Source: Microbacterium paraoxydans (GTDB lineage Bacteria > Actinomycetota > Actinomycetes > Actinomycetales > Microbacteriaceae). Taken from it: a stretch of DNA of 64,000 nt. Location of the stretch: the NCBI RefSeq assembly GCF_900105335.1, contig NZ_LT629770.1:3100001-3164000 (forward strand). The letters are read 5' to 3'. A program made the translations under genes and the position numbers. The number at the start of each line of letters is the position of its first letter. The stretch's first letter is position 1. The notes below the pieces were generated by a model. It saw only the letters and a program-made list of their open reading frames with translations, was not told where the DNA came from and made no database searches. Below, piece by piece: positions 34,367-42,178 of this stretch.

Positions 34367-35174
34367 CGGGGAATGCCGCCTCTCTCATCTGCTGGACCGT
34401 GGGGACCTCTAGGCGCAGCGTCCGCAGGTCGAGGAACGCGAGGCTGCCCTGCATCGTGTCTCGTCCGAAGCTCGCCACGCGGCGCCCGTCGTCGGTCGCG
34501 CCGCCGCCAGCAACATGCATATGACCATGCATCAGCAGTCCTGGTCGGATGGCGTCCCAGACTTTGGCAACCCGCTCGCGTGACTGTGCGGACTCTGCGA
34601 GCGTTTCGTCAGGGAATCCCATCGGGTTGGACCGCAGCACCTCTTGTACGGCGCGAACGGGCGTGCGGGCAGGGGACTCGTGCGTCAGCATCAGATCAGC
34701 GGGACCACCAGCGATGGCCGCGGCCACATGAGAGTCATCGATGCGCTCATCGGGCCACCATCCGGCGCCTTCTCGTCGCCAAAGCCTGTCGACGGAGGCT
34801 GCACCGCCGAGCGACAGCACCGACCGTCCGCCAATGGTGAGCCTGGCGGGCCTTGCCAGGAGCCAGGTGAGCTTCGAGACTCGGACGGCTGAACTAGGCT
34901 GCTCGTCGAGGAGCGGCGTGACGTCCGACCACGGTTCGTGGTTGCCGAGCGTCACATAGATGCGGTCGATGTTCGTGTCAGCGAGTGCCTCATCGACGGC
35001 ATCGGGATCGATCCACCAGTCACCGAGCTGCAGGATCGTCGTCACGTCCGGTGCCAGCGCCGGCAGGATACGAGAGAGCGTCCTGACCCAGCCGACGTTG
35101 CCGTGCCAGTCCCCGCACACCGCCACGCGCTGATCCGGGAGATCGATGGTCGACGCGCGTTCAAGTGCTCTCAC
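34359..35174 (-). CDS. calcineurin-like metallophosphoesterase
   Basis: 271 aa from GTG 35174, which overlaps the stop of the upstream gene. The full dimetal motif set is present: GDWHGNVGW (motif I), GDWWID (II), LGNHEPW (III), LTHESPA (IV) and HGHMHVAG (V). The substrate could be cyclic nucleotides, phosphoproteins or nucleic-acid ends; the sequence does not say. Location inside an overlapping operon with an antitoxin-like gene suggests a role in an element stability or defence cassette. Confidence 0.85.
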   Translation of the reverse strand: MRALERASTIDLPDQRVAVCGDWHGNVGWVRTLSRILPALAPDVTTILQLGDWWIDPDAVDEALADTNIDRIYVTLGNHEPWSDVTPLLDEQPSSAVRVSKLTWLLARPARLTIGGRSVLSLGGAASVDRLWRREGAGWWPDERIDDSHVAAAIAGGPADLMLTHESPARTPVRAVQEVLRSNPMGFPDETLAESAQSRERVAKVWDAIRPGLLMHGHMHVAGGGATDDGRRVASFGRDTMQGSLAFLDLRTLRLEVPTVQQMREAAFPVG

Positions 35175-35602
35175 TGAGTCCTCGCAGCCTGGTGGGCACG
35201 AGCGCGCTCGCGGAATGTCGGGCCAACCCGGAGACTGCGCTCAACATCTTTGTCCCAGCTGATCCATCCGCCCCGTTTCCACTGAATCGCTACGTGGAGG
35301 CGAAACGCGTGAAGAATCGCGGTGCGAGTGACATAGTTCAGGCCAGCGGGCCACTCAGGGTGCAGAGGCTTGTCGTTGAAGAGAGCAGCGAACAGCTCCT
35401 TGAACGTGGGTCCGCCGCCGGTTCTTCGCCGCACAGTGGCGACGAAGATGCCCGCGGCAAGACCGAGATGGTCTGCGCGCTTCTCCTCGGTGAGCGCTTC
35501 GAATGCGTCCTGCCACTCGCGGGGCGCCTCGACATCGGTGGCGATCCACCAGGTTGGTGTCAGATCTGTCACATTCACTCCAGACTCGGGGCTGAAGGGC
35601 AT
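35171..35602 (-). CDS. hypothetical protein, first gene of a four-gene overlapping operon
   Basis: 143 aa, soluble, aromatic-rich (TPTWWIATDVEAPREWQDAF; WKRGGWISWDKDVERSL) with a basic C-terminus (FRERARAHQAAR). No family recognised. An alternative start is the GTG of the segment VNVTDLTPT. It overlaps the metallophosphoesterase start by 4 bp, so translation is coupled. Confidence 0.6.
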   Translation of the reverse strand: MPFSPESGVNVTDLTPTWWIATDVEAPREWQDAFEALTEEKRADHLGLAAGIFVATVRRRTGGGPTFKELFAALFNDKPLHPEWPAGLNYVTRTAILHAFRLHVAIQWKRGGWISWDKDVERSLRVGPTFRERARAHQAARTQ

Positions 35603-35752
35603 GCATCGAGCCGCCCCGGGGTCTATGCACAGCGCCGCACATGCAGATCGTCAAACGCGAGGCGTCGGCCGTCGGTTGATGCGTCGTGGTGACCGATTCT
35701 GCCACATAGACATATCCATGGGTCAGCGCCTTCATCGGATCGTTGGAGAGTG

Positions 35753-36034
35753 ATGAGGACGGACGTGAGTGCTGACGACGAGTGGCAGAAGTTCGCCGCA
35801 GAGCTTGGTCTTCAGATCCGTCGTCTGCGCGACGCGAAAGGCTTGTCGCAAGAAGCGGTCGCCTATCGTGCGGGTCTAGCTCGATTCACGTATCAGCGCT
35901 ACGAGCGTGGCGAAGCGCAGTCCGGTGCACCCTCAAACCCCACGTTGCGAACGCTCCTAGCCTTGGCGCAGATCTTCGAGGTGTCGCTTCAGGAGTTGGT
36001 ACCGGCGAACCACCCGGACGTGACGGCTCGCTGA
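35753..36034 (+). CDS. XRE-family helix-turn-helix regulator
   Basis: 93 aa from ATG 35753 (GTG 35750 is possible) after ttggag. It is almost entirely one Cro/C1-type domain: LGLQIRRLRDAKGLSQEAVA, a recognition helix AGLARFTYQRYERGEAQ, then TLRTLLALAQIFEVSLQELV. It lies upstream of and convergent with the ABC-3C operon, ending 12 bp from its last gene. It may control the divergent operon starting at 35602, whose promoter would lie in the 150-bp gap. Confidence 0.85.
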   Translation: MRTDVSADDEWQKFAAELGLQIRRLRDAKGLSQEAVAYRAGLARFTYQRYERGEAQSGAPSNPTLRTLLALAQIFEVSLQELVPANHPDVTAR

Positions 36035-36046
36035 GGAAGCCAGACC

Positions 36047-38107
36047 CTACCGGTCTTGGTCGCGTCCGTCTTCGTTCTCGATAAGGCCATACGGCGGGTA
36101 GTCAGGATTCTGCGAGTATCGCACGACGGTGTGTTGAGAAGCGACCGACGGCGGCTGGTTGTCGACAAGAATGATCTGAGCGCCGGGGTGCTTCAAAACC
36201 CAGTCCGAGACATGCATGTAGATGTTCTCGACGATGTGTCTGCTTCGCGTCGTGATAAGGCGTCCGAGCTCTTCGCCCTCCCTGTCGGAGCTACTGGGCG
36301 TCTCAGGCGCGGTGGTGACGACTGACCCTGGGACCAGATTCTTCTGCGGGCTGTCGATAATGAGAAAGCCGGGATGTCCCATTCCCTGCTCGAACGCGAG
36401 CTCGAAGAGCGCGAGCTCCCACGCAAGGGCGATGAGCGTCATCGCCCCAGATGAGCCGACTCGGTCATAGCGTCGGTCACGCACATAGGGGATGAGGTTC
36501 CTGTCAACCCGAACGAGATCGATCTTCGGATAGTCGAAGTCTCGAAGGATCTCATGAATCCGGTCACCGATCCTAGCCAGAATCGTATCCCGCGGGGTGG
36601 CTCGCTTTAGGTACTCAGCCTTCCTCGACCGTGCTTCCTTGAGAGCTGCTGAAGTCTTCAACAGCTCCACTTCCTTCTGCTGTAGCTGGAGCAGCATCTG
36701 GCGTGCCCGAAGCATGGTCTTGAGGTCTACCCGAGCATCGCCGAGCGTTTTCTGTATCTCGTCACGTTGTGCGAGGAACGGGGACACGACTTGGCGCGAG
36801 ACGCTGTCTAGAGCAGACTGAGCCTCCTGGACCTCATCATTTGCCGCACTCAGCTTGCGACGAAGCTCGTCACCTTCTGCCCTCACCTCCTGCGAGAATG
36901 CGAGTAGCTGATTCAGCCGGCGGACGAGGTTGCGTCGTTCGGTCGAAAGGTCGGGAGCTTCATCTTGCGGGGTGTCATCCGAGGTCAAGTCCGAGTGGCA
37001 CAGCGAGCATCGCTCACCGGCGACGGTCGGTGAAGTTTTCAAGTGGCTTTGACACGCGGGACATGTAACGACGGTCAGCGAGTCAAAGAGGCTGACAGAC
37101 TCGGCAACAAGGTCGAGTCGGCGGATCTCGTCCGCATACTGAGCGCGGAGCGGTTCGAGCCGCAGCGTCAGAGTCTCTCGGTCACGCAGCTCAGTCTGGA
37201 TTCTCCGAGCGTGATTCGTGCTCCGCGCGAACGCCGCGCGAAGCTCGGTCGTGAAGTCGCCGCGGGCGGAGATGTCGGCGTCGATGCTCCGCCTCTTGGC
37301 GTTGAGCTCAGCGACCCGTATCCCTAGTCGGTCCGACTCGGCAGTGATTTCCTCGAGCGTCGTGAAGCCCGCGTCCGTCATGAAGGTGCGAAGGGTCTGG
37401 ACGGCGCGCGACAGTTCGCGTTCCTCAGCTCCGAGCTCTTCTACCGCACGCGACAACGAGGACTGCTGGTTATCGGATACTCCGAAGAAGAAGTTAACGA
37501 CCTGATTCAGCTTGATGGAGCGCGCGGTTTGGTTATGGTAAGTGAGGTCACCGTTGTCAAGCCGTCGGTTCGATAGGAACCACAGGGGCTGTAGATCCCG
37601 GAAGCTCAGCACGCTTGTCTTCGAATCCGTCTGCGTTGGTGCTTCGTCCAAGCGCAAACCGGCGAGGCCGCACAACTGGAGTAGGTAGTGCGACAGAGAG
37701 TCGGTATCCGCGGGGTCTGAAGTGAACGACCTCACAGGGGTTCCAGACATGCTGTCCAAATCGCCGGTGTAGAGGTAAGCGGCAGTCTTCTTCGACCCGA
37801 GAGCTCGCTCGATAACGTATCGACTCGCGGTGTCTCCGGTAGATCGCGCGTCTGCCACGTCGATGGCGAGCTGAGCCGAGCGTACGTTCGCCATGATCTC
37901 GTCGTGTTCAGGGTGCTCCTTCGCACCGAGACACCAGTCGATGAACTCGAGCACCGAAGTCTTTCCAGTGCTGATCTCGCCGGCGATTATCGAAAGCTGA
38001 CGGATCACGTCGGCATCATTCCGGTCGGTGAAGTTGACTCGATATGAGTGGTTTGGCCCGACCAGACGGAGGCCGCGGACGTTGAATGCAGGGCGAGTGG
38101 CAGTCAT
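36047..38107 (-). CDS. ABC-3C system ATPase (DUF3732, SMC/Rad50-like)
   Basis: 686 aa. Walker A is GEISTGKTSVLE (about 43-54). Long coiled-coil arms flank a zinc-hook-like centre (CPACQ ... CSLCH, about 345-375). The C-terminal ATPase half has a signature GSSGAMTLIALAWELAL and Walker B GFLIIDSPQKN. This is the DUF3732 architecture of ABC-three-component systems, predicted conflict systems in which an SMC-like ATPase licenses an effector. It is the third gene of the leftward operon after the effector and the middle component. Confidence 0.85.
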   Translation of the reverse strand: MTATRPAFNVRGLRLVGPNHSYRVNFTDRNDADVIRQLSIIAGEISTGKTSVLEFIDWCLGAKEHPEHDEIMANVRSAQLAIDVADARSTGDTASRYVIERALGSKKTAAYLYTGDLDSMSGTPVRSFTSDPADTDSLSHYLLQLCGLAGLRLDEAPTQTDSKTSVLSFRDLQPLWFLSNRRLDNGDLTYHNQTARSIKLNQVVNFFFGVSDNQQSSLSRAVEELGAEERELSRAVQTLRTFMTDAGFTTLEEITAESDRLGIRVAELNAKRRSIDADISARGDFTTELRAAFARSTNHARRIQTELRDRETLTLRLEPLRAQYADEIRRLDLVAESVSLFDSLTVVTCPACQSHLKTSPTVAGERCSLCHSDLTSDDTPQDEAPDLSTERRNLVRRLNQLLAFSQEVRAEGDELRRKLSAANDEVQEAQSALDSVSRQVVSPFLAQRDEIQKTLGDARVDLKTMLRARQMLLQLQQKEVELLKTSAALKEARSRKAEYLKRATPRDTILARIGDRIHEILRDFDYPKIDLVRVDRNLIPYVRDRRYDRVGSSGAMTLIALAWELALFELAFEQGMGHPGFLIIDSPQKNLVPGSVVTTAPETPSSSDREGEELGRLITTRSRHIVENIYMHVSDWVLKHPGAQIILVDNQPPSVASQHTVVRYSQNPDYPPYGLIENEDGRDQDR

Positions 38108-38118
38108 TGGTAGTGGTC

Positions 38119-38724
38119 CTAGAAGAGCATGTCGCGTGATGCGAGGCCGGAAGTCTCCGCCTCGAACTCGTGGTATGTGGGGGCGTCGATGAGGTCGAAA
38201 AGCATCGGGTCGACCCGGAGCCAGGTCTCGAGGCGTTGGCGCATCCTTTGAGCCGAGAGCCGCATCACCAAGGGGCCCACAGTGGCCACGCTAAGCCGAT
38301 ACGCATCCGCATAGACCGAGCAGAGTCGCTCGGCTGACTGTTCGCCAAGCTCAGTGAGGGAGAAAACTCGTTGCCTGTCAGCGACGAAAAGTCGAACAAG
38401 TCCAAGGGAGACCAACTGAGCGACATCAGACGCTACTCGCTCGCGACGGGAGACAAACCGCTGACTAGGGGAGGCGTATGTGATGGAGTGGCGCCCAAAC
38501 CCTTGAAGGCGAAGTTCGTTTGCTTCCGGCGAGTCGTCGCCCACCACAAGGAACGGATTGGCCGAGAGAAATTCGATGATGGAAAGGCGCTCGAGGTCGA
38601 CTCGATTCAGTGGAGGCTGAACGCCATCGAGGACGAGAAGGAGCTGCGCCATGCGGAAGGCCGGGACGGATTCAGCCCTGAGCGTGGATGCGGCGTTATC
38701 CATGAACGCGGTCGAACTAGTCAT
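38119..38724 (-). CDS. ABC-3C system middle component
   Basis: 201 aa from ATG 38724, with ggag 7 bp upstream. The ATG overlaps the stop of the effector gene. The central part has a winged-helix feel: LERLSIIEFLSANPFLVV, DVAQLVSLGLVRLFVADRQ, VFSLTELGEQSAERL. In ABC-3C operons a small wHTH middle component sits between effector and ATPase, exactly as here. Assignment rests mainly on position, size and this fold pattern. Confidence 0.65.
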   Translation of the reverse strand: MTSSTAFMDNAASTLRAESVPAFRMAQLLLVLDGVQPPLNRVDLERLSIIEFLSANPFLVVGDDSPEANELRLQGFGRHSITYASPSQRFVSRRERVASDVAQLVSLGLVRLFVADRQRVFSLTELGEQSAERLCSVYADAYRLSVATVGPLVMRLSAQRMRQRLETWLRVDPMLFDLIDAPTYHEFEAETSGLASRDMLF

Positions 38725-39667
38725 CAGTGTTCTCCGTCTCATCATCGACTTCGCGCCCGGTCGCTGGCTTCGACAGGGAGGTGCGAGATCGGTGGTCCTG
38801 CGCGACTTCTCGCCAATCCCGAACCCATCCAGCGCGTCCGTTGTCCACAGCCTGATGAAGCAGGCCAACGCCGTGAATCACATGTGCGCGCAGGCTCGCC
38901 GCTTCGCGCACATGACTGGCTTCGATCCCGGCAAGCGCTTCTCCGTACAGCCGAGGAAACCGTCGCTCGGGCGACGTCTGACATGCAGTGTTGAATGCGA
39001 CCGACCACGTCGACGACACGGCAACTCGCCACGTCGATAGGGCGGAGACTTCGGTCGAAAGACCCTTGTCTGTGACCTCGCGTTCGAGGATTTCAGCGTT
39101 GAAGAACGCTTCCCTCGCTGAGCGGGTTTCAGGTAGCCCGGCTTCATCCAACTGGCGCACGAAGAGGGCGCCGTCATACTTCGACTCATCGACAAGTTCC
39201 TCGAGCCCGCGTTCCACTTCGTCCTCGGAGCGTTCGGGCACCGCAAAGACAGGAGAGAAGTAGAACCGGCGCACGTCCTCACCAGCAGTGGCCTGGAGTC
39301 GCCGCCGGAGGCGCCCGCCCGACTCCAGTTCGATGGTTAGGTCATCCGCTTTCGCCGTGCGCTTCTTCCACCCGTTCCACCACTTGAGCATTGGACCGTC
39401 GAGTTCGCACGGGACGCACAGAGTCCACGACGCAATCCTGTAGCCATGCTCGTGTGCTGCCTTTTGCGCGGACTTGTACGACTCCCGCACTTCACTCTGC
39501 TGCGATGGTCCGAAACCGTTGATGAAGTACTTCGACTGCCAGACGTGAACTTCACCAGCCTCGCCCAAGTCCCCTACGAAGGCGTCGATGCCCCAGTCGC
39601 CCGGATTCGCCTGGATCTCTTGAACGTCGGGATGAACGATGCCCACGATGTCCGCAACGAGTCGTTC
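38717..39667 (-). pseudogene. ABC-3C effector with nuclease-like domain, 3' part (gene interrupted by IS3-family element)
   Basis: The remaining 316 codons (including the stop) open with FERLVADIVGIVHP and carry a restriction-endonuclease-like core: ANPGDWGIDAFVGDL, then VHVWQSKYF (GxD...QxK). The C-terminal half is the helical region that would contact the other components. The frame continues through the left IS end at 39668. The missing first 27-33 codons lie beyond the IS at 40966-41064. Rejoining them at the TTC duplication gives GARDAFERLVADIVGIV uninterrupted. A GTG at 39646 could allow a 309-aa product lacking the N-terminus. Confidence 0.8.
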
Positions 39668-39733
39668 GGGTCTGCCCCGAGTTTGGTTGACATCTGATCT
39701 GTGAGGATTCGTCCTCGCTGGAAGGATGTTCCT

Positions 39734-40021
39734 GTGGCAAAGCCGTACCCCAAGGAGTTCCGCGACGATGTCGTGGCCGTGGCCCGCAAGGGCTTGGCGC
39801 CGTTGGCGCAGATCGCGAAGGACTTCGGTATCTCCGAAGGCTCCCTCGCCAACTGGATGAAGCAGGCCGATATCGAGGACGGCAAGCGGTCCGGGCTGAC
39901 CGAGGACGAGCGCAAGCAGTTGCGTGATGCGAACCGGCGGATCCGGCTGCTGGAGCAGGAGAACGAGGTGCTGCGGCGGGCCGCGGCCTATCTGTCGCAG
40001 GCGAACCTGCCGGGAAAATAG
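39734..40021 (+). CDS. IS3-family transposase OrfA (HTH protein)
   Basis: 95 aa from GTG 39734, preceded by ggaagg; an upstream GTG at 39701 is possible. It has a helix-turn-helix (AQIAKDFGISEGSLANWMKQ) and a leucine-zipper C-terminus (LRDANRRIRLLEQENEVLRR). The last codons are GGA AAA followed by TAG. The run gggaaaa (40012-40018) is a classic -1 slippery heptamer, and reading after a slip continues into orfB without a stop. Confidence 0.92.
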   Translation: MAKPYPKEFRDDVVAVARKGLAPLAQIAKDFGISEGSLANWMKQADIEDGKRSGLTEDERKQLRDANRRIRLLEQENEVLRRAAAYLSQANLPGK

Positions 40022-40041
40022 TCTTCCCGCTCGTCCACGAG

Positions 40042-40923
40042 ATGGCTGCGGCCGGCGCTCCTGTGAGGGCGCCGGTCGCGGTGGCGTTGCGGGTCCTCGG
40101 CCTATCCAGGCAGGGGTACTACCAGTGGCTCAAAGATCCGGTCTCGCAGCGGGACTGGGACGATGCGCACCTCATCGATGTGCTCTACGACCTGCATGCC
40201 GGTGACATCACCCTCGGGTACAGGTTCCTCACCGACGAGCTCGACACCGAGCACGGGATCGTCGCCAGCGAGAACCGTGTGCACCGGCTGTGTCGGATCG
40301 CGGGGATCCAGGCGTCGCACCACAAGAAGCGGAGCAAGCCCGGCAGCACCGGCCCGGCACCCCACGATGATCTCCTCGCGGTGGTCGATGAGCATGGTGT
40401 GGTGCGGCACGAGTTCGTCGCCGACGCGCCGAACAAGGTGTGGCTGTGGGACATCTCGGAGCACCCGACCCGGGAAGGCAAGCTCTACATCTGCGCGATC
40501 AAGGACGTCTGGTCGAATAAGATCGTCGGCTACTCCATCGATACCCGCATGAAGTCGTCCCTGGCACGGGCGGCGATGCGCAACGCGATCGCGTTGCGGT
40601 CCCCGCACGGCACGATCTGCCACTCCGACCGGGGCGGCCAGTTCCGCGCGAAACGCACCCAGCGGCTGTTGCGCAACAACGGCCTGGTCGGGTCCATGGG
40701 CCGGTCTTACGGGGCCGGAGACAACGCGAGCATGGAGAGCTTTTTCAGCCTGCTCCAGAAGAACGTCCTCAACACCAGACGCTGGGACACCCGCGAGGAA
40801 CTCCGCCTCGCGATGGTCATCTGGATCGAGACGAAGTACAACCGTCGACGTCGTCAGCGCGGCCTCGGCAAACTCACCCCCATCGAGTTTGAGATGATCT
40901 ACACGGACGCGAAAGCGGCCTGA
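40042..40923 (+). CDS. IS3-family transposase OrfB (DDE integrase domain)
   Basis: 293 aa from ATG 40042. The rve domain shows NKVWLWDIS (first Asp), CHSDRGGQF (second Asp) and the catalytic Glu in ASMESFFSLLQKNVL. The end KLTPIEFE is typical of the family. It lies in the -1 frame relative to orfA, so the active transposase is probably an OrfAB fusion made by frameshifting at 40012-40018. The frame is intact. Confidence 0.95.
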   Translation: MAAAGAPVRAPVAVALRVLGLSRQGYYQWLKDPVSQRDWDDAHLIDVLYDLHAGDITLGYRFLTDELDTEHGIVASENRVHRLCRIAGIQASHHKKRSKPGSTGPAPHDDLLAVVDEHGVVRHEFVADAPNKVWLWDISEHPTREGKLYICAIKDVWSNKIVGYSIDTRMKSSLARAAMRNAIALRSPHGTICHSDRGGQFRAKRTQRLLRNNGLVGSMGRSYGAGDNASMESFFSLLQKNVLNTRRWDTREELRLAMVIWIETKYNRRRRQRGLGKLTPIEFEMIYTDAKAA

Positions 40924-40965
40924 TCACCCCAAACCCCGACTGTCAACAAGACTCGGGGCAGACCC

Positions 40966-41064
40966 TTCGAACGCGTCGCGAGCGCCGGCCGGGCCCGAGA
41001 ACCGAACCTCAAGGAACCGGAAATCGACGTCGCCGGCTCCGAGCACCGCAATCTGACTTGACAC
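40966..41064 (-). pseudogene. ABC-3C effector, 5' fragment beyond the IS
   Basis: Read on the minus strand from GTG 41064 (or GTG 41046) this encodes VLGAGDVDFRFLEVRF, then SGPAGARDAFE. It runs in frame across the TTC duplication into the main part of the gene on the other side of the IS. The promoter of the ABC-3C operon should lie just to the right, so the IS now separates promoter and start codon from most of the operon. Confidence 0.75.
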
Positions 41065-41390
41065 TCGCCCCCCCGCCTGTCTGTAGCGTCAGCATATCCA
41101 TAACCCATTCCCGCGCATGTTCCGACGGCAGGTGGTCATGTTCCGCCACGATCCGTGACCGCTCGCGGCGCCGCTATTGTGTGGTGCGCCAATTCGTTGC
41201 GTCCCGCTGTGTGGAATGAGCCTGGCGGAGATCTGGTAGGCGTGGACGGGGCGTCGTGGTACGAAACTCGGTCGTCGAAGATCACGGAGTGGACCGGAGT
41301 TCTGGACCGGACTGCCCGCGGGAATCCCGCGCCCATCGCGGACGGTACAGATGGCATGACTTTCTGACCGGCACCGCGCATGATCTCGGT
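41065..41390. other. intergenic stretch between ABC-3C and resolvase
   Basis: Probably holds divergent promoters for the ABC-3C operon and the resolvase. A 70-codon frame from GTG 41155 (containing GVDGASWYETRSSKITEW) ends at 41367, just before the resolvase start, but lacks a convincing ribosome-binding site. I cannot point to a clear res site. Confidence 0.35.
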
Positions 41391-41954
41391 ATGAGTTCCC
41401 TCACCTTCGCCTACGCCCGAATCTCAACAGCTGGTCAACGCCACGACTCCCAGCGCTCCGTCCTCGACAGCGCAGGTTACGACCGTCTCTACGAAGACAC
41501 CTGCTCCGGGACAGTCGATCCGATGGAGCGTCCAGGGTTCACACGTCTCGTCGATGCTGCACGACCCGGCGACGAGCTCCTCATCTTTCGACTCGACCGT
41601 CTCGGGCGTTCCGCCGCCAGCGTGCTACGGACGGTCGAAATGCTAGACGAGCGAGGAATCACGCTTCGCTCCATCTCCGACGGGATCACCACCTCGGGTC
41701 CGACCGGGAAGCTCGTGCTGACCATCATGGCCGGCGTAGCCAGCCTCGAGCGCTCGGTGACCGCGGAGCGTTCAAAGGAGGGGATCGCCGCGGCACGTGC
41801 TCGGGGCCAGCACCTGGGGCGTCCAAGTTCCCTCACCCCGGACCAGCAGTCGCTCGCCAAGCGGCTCCGTGCCAGCGGTGAGTCGTACAACTCCATCGCT
41901 CGCGCGCTCGGCACGTCCAAGACGACCGTCATCCGCGTGACTCGGCAAGTTTGA
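41391..41954 (+). CDS. small serine resolvase/invertase
   Basis: 187 aa from ATG 41391. Catalytic domain with Ser12 in YARISTAGQRHDSQ, the LIFRLDRLGRSA block and GKLVLTIMAGVASLERS leading into the long helix. The C-terminal helix-turn-helix is ESYNSIARALGTSKTTVIRV. Size and domains match Tn3-type resolvases and DNA invertases, not the large integrases. It may resolve dimers of the replicating element or belong to a lost transposon. A terminator follows at 41961-41990. Confidence 0.92.
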   Translation: MSSLTFAYARISTAGQRHDSQRSVLDSAGYDRLYEDTCSGTVDPMERPGFTRLVDAARPGDELLIFRLDRLGRSAASVLRTVEMLDERGITLRSISDGITTSGPTGKLVLTIMAGVASLERSVTAERSKEGIAAARARGQHLGRPSSLTPDQQSLAKRLRASGESYNSIARALGTSKTTVIRVTRQV

Positions 41955-41960
41955 GTGTGG

Positions 41961-41990
41961 AAAGGCCCCGTCCGGACGCGCGGGGCCTTT
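41961..41990 (+). terminator. intrinsic terminator after resolvase
   Basis: Perfect 10-bp stem aaaggccccg / cggggccttt with a 10-nt loop, ending in ttt then ctgg. It begins 6 bp after the resolvase stop. The A and T ends make it bidirectional, so it may also stop leftward reading from 42179. Confidence 0.85.
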
Positions 41991-42178
41991 CTGGCTCACG
42001 CGGTGGCGGGAGCCAGCGGTAGGTTTCGGTCATTCGAGGGCAGAGCCCCGCCTTGAGGCGGTCCATCTGGTAGAACTCCTCCTCCGGCGTGCGCTCGATT
42101 GCTTCGAGCCTCGAGACGGTCCCAGAAGGCGTTACGGTACTTGGTCATGTTGTCTCCATCTCGTTGTCGATTGAAAGC

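Larger units (their letters stand above)
39668..40965 (+). mobile_element. IS3-family insertion sequence, complete, 1298 bp
   Basis: The terminal inverted repeats begin gggtctgccccgagt at the left and its complement at the right. The 22 bp tctgccccgagt...gttgaca matches at 20 positions. A 3-bp target duplication TTC flanks it (39665-39667 and 40966-40968). It encodes orfA and orfB in -1 relation with a DDE transposase, typical of IS3. It is inserted in the 5' end of the ABC-3C effector gene, in the opposite orientation. Confidence 0.93.

Noticed and set aside
41155..41367. 70-codon frame upstream of the resolvase
   Set aside because: Protein-like in part, but it has a GTG start without a ribosome-binding site and no recognised domain; kept only as a remark.
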